From Planctomycetota bacterium (GTDB lineage Bacteria; Planctomycetota; UBA1135; UBA2386): a stretch of 64,000 nucleotides of DNA. The stretch spans positions 101,799 to 165,798 of the forward strand of contig JAEUHR010000053.1 in assembly GCA_016794425.1 (NCBI GenBank), read 5' to 3'. Below, in pieces: positions 50,112-60,300 of this stretch (its first letter is position 1; each line of letters starts with the position of its first letter). A program made the position numbers and the translations under genes. Below the pieces are notes generated by a model. That model did no database searches. It saw only the letters and a list, made by a program, of their open reading frames with translations, and was not told the origin of the DNA.

Positions 50112-51368
50112 ATGCTGCGCCGCATCCTGCACCTCGACATCGACGCCTTCCTCGCTTCGGTCGAACAGCTGCGGGATCCGGTGCTGATCGGCAAGCCGGT
50201 GGCGGTCGGCACCGGCGTGGTCGCGTCGCGGTCGTACGAGGCCAAGGCGCGCGGCGTGCAGACGGCGATGCCGTTGCACGAGGCCCTGCGCCGCTGCCCC
50301 GAACTGATCGTCCGGGCCGGTGATTCGCGGCTGGCGGAACGCTACCGGCAGGCCGTGGCCGAGGTGATGCGTCGCTTCTCGCCAGTGGTCGAGGTCTGTT
50401 CGCTCGACGACTTCTACGCCGACCTCACCGGCGTGCCGCTGCGCGTCGAGCAGGCGCTCGCCGGTTCCACGCGCAGTGAAGCCGAGCAGACGCTGGCCGG
50501 GTTGTGCCGGGAGCTGCGCGCGCAGGTGCGTGCCGAGACCGGGCTGTCGGTCGCGCAAGGCCTCGGCAGCACCCGCACGGTCGCGCGTCTGGCGACGACC
50601 CGCGCGAAGCCCGGCGGCATCTGCGAAGTGGCGGCCGGCGGCGAGCTCGAGTTCCTGGCCGGGTTCGCGGTCGAGCAGGTGCCCGGCATCGGCCCCAAGA
50701 CCGCCGCGATCCTGCACCAGGTCGGCGTGCGCACGGTGCGCGAGCTGTGGGCGCTCGACCGCGAGCTGTTGCGCCAGAGTTTCGGCACCCGCGGCGACGA
50801 GTTGTGGCGGCGTTGCCGCGGTCTCGACGACGCGCCGGTCGAGGCGACGCCGACACTGCGCAGCATCTCGCGCGAGACGTCGTTCGAGCCGCGCCACGAC
50901 GCGGGTTCGCAGCAGCGCGACTTCCTGCGCGCGATGTTGTCCTACCTGCTCGACCGGGCTGCCAGCGAACTGCGGCAGCAGCGGCTGAGCACGCGCACGG
51001 TGCAGGTTCGGCTCGGCCACGTCGACGGTGTGCAGCAGCAACGCGCACGGTCGCTGCCGAGTGCCGTCGAGCGCACCGACGTGCTGATGGGAGTTGCCAG
51101 CGCGCTGCTCGACGAACTGCTGCTGCGGCGCGTGTTGGTGCGACTGGTCGGCGTGACGCTGACGTCGCTGGTGGCCGAGGCGCCGGTGCAGGGCCGACTG
51201 TTCGACGATGGTGGAGCGGCGCGGAAGCGGCTGTTCGCCGCCGTCGACGCGGTGCGGCAGCGGCACGGTTTCGGCGCGGTCGTCGTCGGCGCATCGGCCG
51301 AACTGCTGGGGCAGCTGCCGCGCGGTCCGCACGGCTTCCAGCTGCGGACGCCTTCGCTGACCAAATGA
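50112..51368 (+). CDS. Y-family DNA polymerase (DinB-like)
   Basis: A 418-aa translesion polymerase. The first carboxylate motif is HLDIDAFLASVEQ with D9. The second is VCSLDDFYADLTG, so D99-D100 stand where DinB has Asp-Glu (SIDEAY). The helix-hairpin-helix VPGIGPKTAAILHQVG and a little-finger domain from about residue 240 follow. Near the C-terminus QGRLF matches the QxxLF beta-clamp-binding pattern, then a final helix-strand (AAVDAVRQRHGFGAVVVG) as in related polymerases. It probably copies past damaged bases after SOS or stress. Length is a little above E. coli Pol IV (351 aa). Confidence 0.85.
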   Translation: MLRRILHLDIDAFLASVEQLRDPVLIGKPVAVGTGVVASRSYEAKARGVQTAMPLHEALRRCPELIVRAGDSRLAERYRQAVAEVMRRFSPVVEVCSLDDFYADLTGVPLRVEQALAGSTRSEAEQTLAGLCRELRAQVRAETGLSVAQGLGSTRTVARLATTRAKPGGICEVAAGGELEFLAGFAVEQVPGIGPKTAAILHQVGVRTVRELWALDRELLRQSFGTRGDELWRRCRGLDDAPVEATPTLRSISRETSFEPRHDAGSQQRDFLRAMLSYLLDRAASELRQQRLSTRTVQVRLGHVDGVQQQRARSLPSAVERTDVLMGVASALLDELLLRRVLVRLVGVTLTSLVAEAPVQGRLFDDGGAARKRLFAAVDAVRQRHGFGAVVVGASAELLGQLPRGPHGFQLRTPSLTK

Positions 51369-51415
51369 CCGGGCGCGTGCCGGCGCGGCGCGATCGGGCG
51401 CAGCGATCTCCCGGC

Positions 51416-51456
51416 GCTACTGGCTTCCGGTGCTACTGGCTTCCGGTGCTACTGGC
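51416..51456. repeat. 16-bp tandem direct repeat
   Basis: Unit GCTACTGGCTTCCGGT occurs at 51416-51431 and 51432-51447, exactly repeated, followed by 9 bp of a third copy (51448-51456). It lies between the polymerase gene and the small membrane-protein gene and includes the stop codon of the latter (51449-51451). Each unit also places a CTA (TAG on the minus strand) in register 16 bp apart. Confidence 0.85.
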
Positions 51457-51607
51457 GCGGCAGGTCGTGCGCGTTCACCAGCAGCGTCAGGTCCAGCGAC
51501 AGTGCGAGCAGCACGAAGAACGCGAGGATGCCGAGGCCGAGCACGAAGCCCAGCGCGGCAGGCAGCAGGTCCTTGGGGTCGATCGGCAGCGACTTCTTGT
51601 CACTCAT
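51449..51607 (-). CDS. 52-aa membrane protein, unknown
   Basis: A small gene on the minus strand from ATG 51607 to TAG 51449. It encodes 52 residues: a charged start MSDKKSLPIDPKD, then one long hydrophobic helix (about residues 14-44, LLPAALGFVLGLGILAFF continuing VLLALSLDLTLLV) and a short tail NAHDLPRQ. The composition and Lys/Asp N-terminus look genuine rather than random high-GC frame. Function unknown. It lies 51 bp upstream of the aminopeptidase stop's distal side, on the same strand, in the gap between polymerase and peptidase genes. Small single-helix proteins often regulate membrane complexes, but no partner is evident. Confidence 0.55.
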   Translation of the reverse strand: MSDKKSLPIDPKDLLPAALGFVLGLGILAFFVLLALSLDLTLLVNAHDLPRQ

Positions 51608-51658
51608 GGCGGGCGCCGACGATAGCGCCGCGTTGCCGCCGAAGCGAGGGCGCGGCGG

Positions 51659-53506
51659 TCACGGCGAGTAACCGAGCATCGCGTCGAGCGTGCGCTGGGA
51701 CACCGCGTGGTAGCGCGGCCGAGCCTTGCGGTAGATCGCCAGCGCGCGGTCCTTGCCGCCCTCGGTGGCGAGCAGGGCCTCGTAGATCGGCTTCAGGAAC
51801 TTGCGCCTCCCGACCGTCATCAGGAACAGCTCGCGCCGCCGGTCGATCGCCGGGTAGCCGTGTCGGGTCGCCAGCACCAGCCATGCTGCCAGGATCTCGC
51901 TGTTGCCGCTGCGCGTGAACTCGAACGCGTGGTCGAGCGCGGCGAGCTGGTCTGTGCGCGGCGCGCTGGCAGTCTCGAGGCCGGCGAGGAAGCGCAGCCA
52001 CTGCTGCGTGACCCAGCCATCGGTCGCCAGTTGCGCCGGTTCGGTGCCGCCACGCCAGCGGCCGAGTTCGCGGTCGACCGCGGCGAACAGCACGCTGTCG
52101 GGCACCGGTGCGTCGGTCGGCAGACCGGCCGCCGTGACCCAGCGGGCGACGTCGACCTGGTCGCGGTCCGGACGGCCCCGCAGCAGCCGTTCGTCGAGGA
52201 AGGCCAGGAAGGTGGCCGTGGTCACGCTCCGGAACGCGTGTTCGTCGAACCACTGCCGCAGGAACGCATCCATCGCCGGACGACCGACCAGCTGCTCGAG
52301 CCGCCGCAGGAACGCGGCACCCTTCTGGTACGGCACGCCGGTCATGCCGTCGTCGGGGTTGCGGCCGCTGAGGTCGACGTGCAGCACCTGGTCCGCGGCC
52401 GGCAACGTGCGCAACTCGCTGGCGAGTTCGTGCATGCCGAGCGCGACCTCCATGGCCGCGCGATCCGGGCCGTAGACGTGCTCCATGATCCGGTTCTCCA
52501 GGTGGACCGTGAAGCCCTCGTTGAGCCAGAAGTCGCGCCACGTCGCGTTGGTGACGAGGTTGCCGGACCAGCTGTGGGCCAGCTCGTGCGCGATCAGCGA
52601 GACCAGCGAGCGATCGCCGGCGAGGATCGTCGGCGTCGCGAACGTCAGGCACGGGTTCTCCATGCCGCCGAACGGGAAGCTCGGCGGCAGCACCAGCACG
52701 TCGTAGCGGCCCCAGCGGTACGGCCCGAACAGCTGTTCGCACGCCTGCACCATCGCTTCCATGTCGGCGAGTTCGCTGGCGGCGAGGTCGATGGTCTTCG
52801 GTTCCGCCCACACCGCGCAGCGCGCACTGATGTCGCGCGACACGAGGTCGCCGCAGGCCAGCGCGATCAGGTACGGGGGGACCGGCTTGTCCATCGCGAA
52901 CGTGTGCACCGGGCCGTCGTGCCCGCGCTGCGTCGCGCTCATCACCGGCACCAGTCCCGGCGGTGCCTGCACGCGCGCGGTCCACGTCACGCGCACGGCC
53001 GGCGAGTCCTGCAGCGGGATCCAGCTGCGGGTCAGGATCGCCTGCCCCTGCGTGAACAAGAACGGCTGCGTGCCGCCGTTCGTCTGTTCGGGCGCCAGCC
53101 ACTGCATCGCCTCGGCGTCGGGCGCGGTCCGGTAGGCGATGCGCACCCGGGTCGTGGTCGGCAGCAGGCGGATCGAGCGTTCCGTGCCGAGCACCGGATC
53201 CGGCTGCGTCGGCCAGGTGGCATGCAGCTCGTTGCCGTCCTGGTCCACGATCGCGGTGATCTCGAGTCCGGCGGAATCGACCACGAACGGTGCCGCGGGG
53301 TCGAGCCGCTGCAGCGTGTGCGTGACCGTGCCCTCGGCGATGTGCCGCTCGAAGTCGAGCCGCAGGTCGAGGTCGAGGTGCGTCGAGTGCACCTCGTGCG
53401 GGCGCGCGTAGCTGTGCGGGTCGGCGACGGGGACGGGGGCGGTCGGGTGCATCGTGGACTCCGTGGCGCAGGCCGCCAGCAAGAGGCACGGCAGGGATGG
53501 GCGCAT
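51659..53506 (-). CDS. M1-family metallo-aminopeptidase lipoprotein
   Basis: A 615-aa zinc peptidase from ATG 53506, giving a lipoprotein signal with lipobox LLAAC near residues 8-12. The catalytic domain has the exopeptidase motif GGMEN and HELAHSW near residue 306 (zinc His pair and Glu), followed by WLNEGF with the third zinc ligand. The C-terminal part (EFTRSGNSEILAAWLVLATR onward) fits the leukotriene A4 hydrolase helical domain, so it is closest to the LTA4H/aminopeptidase B branch. It would cleave N-terminal residues from peptides at the cell envelope. It is divergent from thrS across 148 bp. Confidence 0.92.
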   Translation of the reverse strand: MRPSLPCLLLAACATESTMHPTAPVPVADPHSYARPHEVHSTHLDLDLRLDFERHIAEGTVTHTLQRLDPAAPFVVDSAGLEITAIVDQDGNELHATWPTQPDPVLGTERSIRLLPTTTRVRIAYRTAPDAEAMQWLAPEQTNGGTQPFLFTQGQAILTRSWIPLQDSPAVRVTWTARVQAPPGLVPVMSATQRGHDGPVHTFAMDKPVPPYLIALACGDLVSRDISARCAVWAEPKTIDLAASELADMEAMVQACEQLFGPYRWGRYDVLVLPPSFPFGGMENPCLTFATPTILAGDRSLVSLIAHELAHSWSGNLVTNATWRDFWLNEGFTVHLENRIMEHVYGPDRAAMEVALGMHELASELRTLPAADQVLHVDLSGRNPDDGMTGVPYQKGAAFLRRLEQLVGRPAMDAFLRQWFDEHAFRSVTTATFLAFLDERLLRGRPDRDQVDVARWVTAAGLPTDAPVPDSVLFAAVDRELGRWRGGTEPAQLATDGWVTQQWLRFLAGLETASAPRTDQLAALDHAFEFTRSGNSEILAAWLVLATRHGYPAIDRRRELFLMTVGRRKFLKPIYEALLATEGGKDRALAIYRKARPRYHAVSQRTLDAMLGYSP

Positions 53507-53654
53507 CGCCGCGTTGTAGCCGTGGACCGCGGGCCGTGCCATCGGTGCGCAACCGCGCTGCGGAGGCATGCGCCGCATGCGTTGCGGCCGTCGCCCGCAG
53601 GTGGCCGCTCTCGCCCTTGCCGCGGCCGCTCACGATCGCGACAATCCTCGCCCC

Positions 53655-55604
53655 ATGTCCTCGACCGCCACCACGATCCGGCTCACCCTTCCCGATGGCT
53701 CCGTGCGCGAATACGCGGCGGGCACGACGGGCATGCAGGTCGCGGAGTCGATCGGCAAGGGACTCGCGAAGGCCGCGGTCGGCATCGAGCTCGACGGCGA
53801 CGTGCAGAGCCTGCAATTGCCGATCGAGCGGTCGGCGAAGATCAAGATCCACACGCGCGACAGCAAGGAAGGCCTCGAGGTGCTGCGGCACTCGGCGGCG
53901 CACGTGCTGGCCGACGCCGTCAAGCGCATCCGCCCGCAGGCCAAGTTGTGGAAGGGGCCGCCGGTCGAGGATCCGCGCTACGGCTTCTACTACGACATCG
54001 ATTTCGGCGACCAGCCGATCACGCACGAGGACCTGCCGAAGCTCGAGCAGCTGATGCACGAGATCGTGCAGCGCGACGTGCCGTTCGTGCTGGAGTCGCT
54101 GCCGCGTGACGAAGCGCGCAAGCTGATGGTCGCGCACGGCGAGGACTACAAGGTCGCGACGATCGACAAGATCCCGGCCGACCAGCGCATCACGTTCTAT
54201 CGCAGCGGCGAGTTCGTCGACCTGTGCAAGGGGCCGCACGTGCCGACGACGGGCCGCATCGGCCAGGGCATCGCGGTGCTGGCGCTGGCGGGTGCGTACT
54301 TCGGTGACGACGCCGGCAACAAGATGCTGACGCGCATCTACGGCCACGCCTTCGCGGACAAGAAGGCGATGGACACGCACCGCAGCAACCTCGAGGAAGC
54401 CGCCAAGCGCGACCACCGCCGCCTCGGCACCGACCTCGACCTGTTCTCGTCGATGGGCGACCTCGGCGCGGGCCTGATCCTGTGGCACCCGAAGGGCGGC
54501 TTCGTGCGCCACAAGGTGGAGGAGTACTGGCGCCAGGCGCACCTGCGTGGCGGCTACGACATCGTCTACTCGCCGCACATCGCGAAGGCCGACCTGTGGC
54601 AGACGTCGGGCCACCTCGACTTCTACAAGGACTCGATGTACTCGGGCATCGACATCGACGGCGCCGAGTACCGGTTGAAGCCGATGAACTGCCCGTTCCA
54701 CGTGCAGATCTTCAAGTCCAGGCGCCGCAGCTACCGCGAGCTGCCGTTCCGCTGGGCCGAGCTCGGCACCGTCTACCGCTACGAGAACCAGGGTTCGCTG
54801 CACGGCCTGCTGCGAGTGCGCGGCTTCACGCAGGACGATGCCCACCTGTTCTTGCGCGAGGACCAGGTCGAAGGCGAGATCGAGCGCTGCCTGAAGTTCG
54901 TGATCGAGATGCTGCGCGCGTTCGGGTTCCACGAGTACGCGATGAACCTCAGCACGCGGCCGGCCAAGAGCGTCGGCGCCGACGCGAGCTGGGAGAAGGC
55001 GACCGCGGCGTTGCGGCACGCGCTCGAGAGCGTCGGGCTGCCGTACCAGATCGACGAAGGCGGCGGCGCGTTCTACGGGCCGAAGATCGACGTCAAGATC
55101 AAGGACACGCTGGGCCGCACGTGGCAGTGCTCGACGATCCAGTGCGACTTCAACCTGCCCGAGCGCTTCGACATGAGCTACATCGACGCGACCGGCAACA
55201 AGGCGCGGCCGGTGATGGTGCACCGTGCGCTGCTCGGCTCCCTGGAGCGGTTCTTCGGCGTGCTGGTCGAGCACCACGCCGGTGCGTTCCCGGTCTGGCT
55301 GGCCCCGGTGCAGGCCGTGCTGCTGTCGGTCGGTGAGCGGCATGCCGAAGCGGTGCAGAACCTGGCCGCCGAATGCCGTGCGCAGGAGCTGCGCGTGCAG
55401 GCCGACGATTCGAACGAGAAGATCGGCCAGAAGATCCGGCACCACCTGTTCCAGGAGAAGGTGCCGTTCGTCGGCGTGATCGGCGATCAGGAACTGCAGA
55501 ACGGCACCGTCACCGTGCGGTCGCGCAAGGACGGCGATCTGGGCGCGATGCGGGTCGGTGAGTTCCGCGAGTTGCTGGCGAATCTCGACCGCGAACGCGC
55601 CTGA
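53655..55604 (+). CDS. thrS: threonyl-tRNA synthetase
   Basis: A 649-aa class II synthetase that charges tRNA-Thr. Domains in order are TGS (about residues 5-67), the editing domain (about 75-230, with HSAAHVLADAVK for the metal-like HxxxH and LCKGPHVPTTG), the catalytic core (about 250-540, with MNCPFH holding a zinc Cys, motif 2 FRWAELGTVYRYENQGSLHG, and motif 3 with VHRALLGSLERF), and the anticodon-binding domain at the end. All domains are full length. The longer frame from 53568 begins with Arg-rich unlikely sequence, so ATG 53655 is taken. It ends 32 bp from the convergent glycosidase-like gene. infC does not follow, unlike in many bacteria. Confidence 0.97.
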   Translation: MSSTATTIRLTLPDGSVREYAAGTTGMQVAESIGKGLAKAAVGIELDGDVQSLQLPIERSAKIKIHTRDSKEGLEVLRHSAAHVLADAVKRIRPQAKLWKGPPVEDPRYGFYYDIDFGDQPITHEDLPKLEQLMHEIVQRDVPFVLESLPRDEARKLMVAHGEDYKVATIDKIPADQRITFYRSGEFVDLCKGPHVPTTGRIGQGIAVLALAGAYFGDDAGNKMLTRIYGHAFADKKAMDTHRSNLEEAAKRDHRRLGTDLDLFSSMGDLGAGLILWHPKGGFVRHKVEEYWRQAHLRGGYDIVYSPHIAKADLWQTSGHLDFYKDSMYSGIDIDGAEYRLKPMNCPFHVQIFKSRRRSYRELPFRWAELGTVYRYENQGSLHGLLRVRGFTQDDAHLFLREDQVEGEIERCLKFVIEMLRAFGFHEYAMNLSTRPAKSVGADASWEKATAALRHALESVGLPYQIDEGGGAFYGPKIDVKIKDTLGRTWQCSTIQCDFNLPERFDMSYIDATGNKARPVMVHRALLGSLERFFGVLVEHHAGAFPVWLAPVQAVLLSVGERHAEAVQNLAAECRAQELRVQADDSNEKIGQKIRHHLFQEKVPFVGVIGDQELQNGTVTVRSRKDGDLGAMRVGEFRELLANLDRERA

Positions 55605-55636
55605 CGCGGCTGGCCTGGGTTGCCCGGCCGGCGCCG

Positions 55637-57115
55637 CTACCAGCGCGGCCACACGGGTTCGCTGAGCTGCCCCGTGCGCGACACGGCGTAGACCACGACG
55701 GCCTTGGTGTCGGCGGGCAGCGCTTCGGCGCCATTGTGCGCGCCGAGCACGGCGTGCGTGCGCCAGCCGCCGTCGCTGCGCACCTGCACGGCGACGAACC
55801 GCGCCTCGCCGTCGGCCGTCCAGCGCAGCGTGTGGTGGCGGTCGCCGAGTTCGATCCGGGCCACCGGTGGTGGTGGCGGCACCGTCCCCAGCCAGGGCGT
55901 AGCCGGCGCCAGCGCCGGGCCGCGCAGTTCGCGGCGCAGCGTGGTGCCGACGTGCGGCGCGTCGTCGCGCAGCGCGCGGAAGCTGTAGAGCACGAACCCC
56001 GGGTCGCGCGGCAGCGCGGCCCGCAGCAGTCCGAGCTGGTCGGCGAGTTCGTCGCGGCGGCTCGGCGGCTTGCGTTCGAGCATGCGGCCGGCGTCGAGGC
56101 CCGGCCAGACGTGGCGTCGCCGCGGGTTCTGTTCGAGCCACCACGGCAGCAGCACGGCGAAGCTCTGCGGTCGCTGGTCGATCGGCCAGTAGAGCTGCGG
56201 CGACAGGTAGTCGACCCAGCCTTCACGCAGCCAACGCAGCACGTCGGCGCCGAGCTGCTCGTACTGGTCGATGCCGGCCTCGATGCCCTTGGGCACCCCC
56301 GGTCGGGCGATGCCGAACGGACTGATGCCGAACTGCACCCAGGGCTTGATCTCGTGCACCGCGGTGTGCACTCGCTGCACGAAGCGATCGACGTTCGCGC
56401 GCCGCCAGTCGCTGCGGCCGAGTTTGCCGCCCCGCGCGCGGTAGCGGCCGTAGCTGGCGTCGTCGGCGAACGACGCCCCCTGTTCCGGGTACGGATAGAA
56501 GTAGTCGTCGAGGTGCAGGCCGTCGACGTCGTAGCGCGCGACGATGTCGCTGAGCACGGCCAGCGTCCACTCGACGGCGCGTTCGTCGCCGGGGTCCATC
56601 CAGCGCAGCGAACCGAACCGCACGCACGCATCGGGCAGCCGCGCCAGCACGTGGTCGGGGCTAGGCTTCGACTTCGCCGACGGGTGCCAGGCCCGGTAGG
56701 GGTTGCACCACGCGTGCAGCTGCAGGCCGCGGCGGTGGCAGCGTTCGATCGCGAACGCGAGCGGATCCCAATCGTCGTCCGGCGCGCGGCCCTGCGCTCC
56801 GGTCAGCCACTCGCTCCAGGGTTCCAGCTCGCTGCGATAGAACGCATCGCCGGCGGGCCGCACCTGGAACACCAGGGCGTTGAGCCCGAGCTCGGCCGCG
56901 CGCGCGACGATCGCGTCGAGCTCGGCGCGCGCCTGTGCGCCCGACAGTCCCGGTCGGCTCGGCCAGTCGATGTTGTTGACGGTCGCGACCCAGGCCGCGC
57001 GGAACTCGCGCGCGATCGGCGGCGGCGCCGCGCGGTCCTGGCCCCGTGCCGTCACGGCACACGACGCGAGCCAGAGGCACAGGCCGGCGACGAGGGCGAG
57101 AGGTCGGGCGCGCAT
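55637..57115 (-). CDS. GHL10/DUF187 glycosidase-like lipoprotein
   Basis: A 492-aa exported protein. The signal ends in a lipobox-like ASCA near residue 19. The domain is the glycosyl hydrolase-like 10 family (DUF187, FenI-related): REFRAAWVATVNNIDWPSRP, NALVFQVRPAGDAFY, HAWCNPYRA, DGLHLDDYFYPYP with the acidic pair, SPFGIARPGVPKG and YLSPQLYWPI. The TIM barrel spans about 36-370; the C-terminal 100 residues form a beta-sandwich. Family members are thought to act on peptidoglycan or other glycans, possibly by hydrolysing glycosidic bonds, though evidence is limited. It is divergent from the TPR gene across 196 bp that hold both promoters. Confidence 0.88.
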   Translation of the reverse strand: MRARPLALVAGLCLWLASCAVTARGQDRAAPPPIAREFRAAWVATVNNIDWPSRPGLSGAQARAELDAIVARAAELGLNALVFQVRPAGDAFYRSELEPWSEWLTGAQGRAPDDDWDPLAFAIERCHRRGLQLHAWCNPYRAWHPSAKSKPSPDHVLARLPDACVRFGSLRWMDPGDERAVEWTLAVLSDIVARYDVDGLHLDDYFYPYPEQGASFADDASYGRYRARGGKLGRSDWRRANVDRFVQRVHTAVHEIKPWVQFGISPFGIARPGVPKGIEAGIDQYEQLGADVLRWLREGWVDYLSPQLYWPIDQRPQSFAVLLPWWLEQNPRRRHVWPGLDAGRMLERKPPSRRDELADQLGLLRAALPRDPGFVLYSFRALRDDAPHVGTTLRRELRGPALAPATPWLGTVPPPPPVARIELGDRHHTLRWTADGEARFVAVQVRSDGGWRTHAVLGAHNGAEALPADTKAVVVYAVSRTGQLSEPVWPRW

Positions 57116-57311
57116 GAAGGGCCCATATCATGCCGACTTGCCCGCCGCGGGCCACTTCGGCACCGCGCGGAGCCCTCGCGGCACGGTGCACGGGCGCGAT
57201 TGCCGGGTGCTGCGAGCGACTCGCAGGCGGCGTGCAGAGCTCGTCCTGCACGGCTACCTTGCCGGGCCCGTCCGCGGCGAAATGGTTCGCCCGGGCGTCC
57301 GTCATCCTTCG

Positions 57312-60300
57312 ATGCGCCACCTCGCCCCTGCCGCGTTCGCGGCGTTGTTCCTGCCCTCCCTGTCGACGGCGCAGGCCGACCGCCGGCCCGAAGCGTTCCA
57401 GATCGGGCTCGGACTGCAGCAACGTGGCCTGCACGACGAGGCGGCGCGCTACTTCGAACAGTTCCTCGCCCAGCAGCCCGAGCACGCGCTGGCCGCCGAA
57501 GCGCACTACCGGCTCGGCACCAGCCGCGCCGAACGCGGGGCGGCCGAACCGGCGATCGAAGCGCTGCAGAATGCCCTGCAGAAGGCCGGCGCGGACTTCG
57601 CGCTGCGCCCCGAGTGCCGCTACCGGCTCGGCAACCTGCTCGAGGCGCGCGGCGAACACCGCCTCGCGGTGGCGCAGTTCACGGCGCTCGCCAAGGAGGT
57701 CGCGCCCGACCACTATCTGCTGGCGGCCGCGCGGTTCGCCGAGGGTGAGGCGATGCGCGAGCTCGGCGACGACGCGCGCGCGGCGGAGGCCTTCCTCGCC
57801 GCCGCGGTCGCGGCCACCGGCGAACGCGCGTCGTTCCGGTTCCCGGCCTTGTACCAGCTGGGCTTCGCGCAGCTGCGGCAGAACCAGCTCGGCGAGGCGG
57901 CGGCGACGTTCGCGGTCGCTGCCGACGCGGCGACCGACGACGCCGGCCGCGGCGAGTGCCGCCACCTCGCCGGCGACCTGCTGCTGCGCCGCGGCGACGT
58001 CGCGGCGGCGCGCGCGGCGTTCACGGCGGCGGTGCAGCTCGGCGGCGAGTTCGCGGACGACGCCCAGCTCGGGCTCGGCTTCGCCGCGCTGCAGGCGGGC
58101 GACGGTGCCGGGGCGCGGCGGGAGTTCGAGCGCGTCGTCGCCGAGCATCCGCAGTCGCCGCTGGTGCCGAAGGCGATGCTGGAGATCGCGCGTTCGCTGT
58201 ACACGCAGGGCTCGCACGGCGAAGCGGCCACGCGGCTGCAACCGCTGCTGCTCGACGGCGCGCCGGACGACGTGCGGCAGCAGGCGCGTGAGCTGCTCGG
58301 GCTCTGCGAGCTCGCCGGCGGCAAGGGCGAAGCCGCGGTGGCGGCGCTGCAGCAGGCGCTGTCGGCGGCCGCCGCCCCCGATCGGCCGCGGCTGTCGTTC
58401 GCGCTCGGCGAGGCGTTCGCGAACCTGTCGCGCTGGGACGATGCGCTCGCCGCCTACGACGCGGTGCCCGCCGAGGCGCCGAGCGAACTGCGCGGCGAGG
58501 CGCTCTACGGCGCGTGCTTCGCGTTGCACTCGCTGGGTCGCCACGCCGACTCGACCGCGCGCGCCCGCGCCCTGCTGGCGCTCGAACCGCCGCACCGGTT
58601 GCGGCCGCAGGCGGTGTTCGCGATCGCCGAGAACCTGTTCGCCGACCGCGACTACGCCGGCGCGGAGCGGCAGTACGAGATGCTGGCCGACGACACCGCG
58701 CACCGCGAACGTGCGGCGTGGAAGCTCGCCTGGTGCCGCTACCTGCAGGGGGACGCCAAGGCCGCCGCGGCGCGCTTCGCGGCGCTCGCGGAGCAGGCGG
58801 ATGCGGCGGTCGCCGAGGAGGCGCTGTCGATGCAGGCGCTGGCGCTGTGCGAGAGTGGGGAAGGCGACGGCGCGCTGGCCCTCGCCGACCGCTACCGCGT
58901 GCGCTACCCGAGCGGCGCGTTCCTCGATCGCACCGAACGCATCGCCGCGCGCGTGCTGCGACAGCGCGGCGACCTGGCCGCGGCGCAGAAGCGACTGGCG
59001 CGCGCGGCGCAGGCAGCGGCTGCGACTCAGGCGCTGGCAGACCAGGCCGAACAGGCCGAGCTGGCGTACCTGCAGGGCGACTTCGCGGCCGCCGACGCGT
59101 TGTTCGAAGCGCTGTGCCGCGACCAGGGCGCCGTCGGCGCACGCGCCGCCGCCGGGCGCGCCTGGTGTGCCTTCGAGCTCGGCGACGACGCCGGCTGTGC
59201 GCAGCGGCTCGGCGAGGCGTTCGCACACGGCGCTGCCGAGGCCGAACTGCCGGGCCTGTTCGAGCTGCGCTCGGCGCTCGCGCACCGCCGCCAGGACTGG
59301 GCCAATGCGATCGCGGCCGGCCGCGAGTTCCTGCAGCGCTTCCCGAGCCACGGCAAGGCGGCGGCGATGCGCTACGCGCTCGGCACCGCCGAGGCGCGCA
59401 GCGGCGACAGCGCGGCGGCGCGGCGCACGCTCGGCGAACTGGTGCAGGCCGGCGGGTTCGACCGCATGGACCGCGTGCACTACGAGCTGGCCTGGGCCTG
59501 TCGGCGCGACGCGGACGAGGCGGCGGCGCTGCGTGCGTTCGCCGACGTCGCCGCGGCGACCACCGACGAGGAACTGGCCGGCGAAGCGCGGTTGCACCTC
59601 GGCACCGCGGCGTTGGCGCAGGACGACGTGGTCGCGGCGCGCGCCCACCTGGCATCGGTGCGCGGCAGCCACCGCGCCACGGCGCTGTACCGGCTCGCAT
59701 TCGCCGAGTTCGAGCGCAGCGCCGGCGACCTGCAGCAGCTGGCGGTCGCGCGCGACCTGTGCGCGGAGATCGTCGCCCTGCCCGACACCCCGCTGCGCGG
59801 CGAAGCGCTCTACCTCGGCGCCGAGTGTTGCCATCGCCTCGGCGACGAGCGCGGCGCCTGCGAACGGCTGGTGCGGCTGTTGACCGACGCGCCGCAACAC
59901 GAGCGCGCGCCGCGGGCCCAGCTGCTGCTCGGTGAATGCGCGGTGCTCGCCGGCGACGGTGCGATCGCGGTGCCGCCGCTCGAGGCGTTCCTGCGCGGCG
60001 CCGGCATCGAGACGCTCGACCAGGCTCGCGCGCACCTGTGGCTCGGCCGGGCGCGGGCGCTGCGCGGCGAGCACGACAAGGCCGAGGCGAGCCTGCAGCG
60101 CGTGACCGAACTGACCGACACCGCGCTGGCGGCCGAGGCGCAGTTCCGCATCGGCGAGGTGCGGCTCGCGCGCGGCGACCTGAACGGGGCCGCCGACGCG
60201 TTCGTGAAGCTGCCGATCCTCTACGGCCACGCCGAGTGGGTACGGCGCGGGCTGCTGCAGGCCGCACTCGCCTACGAGCAGCTGCAGCAGCCGGCCAAGG

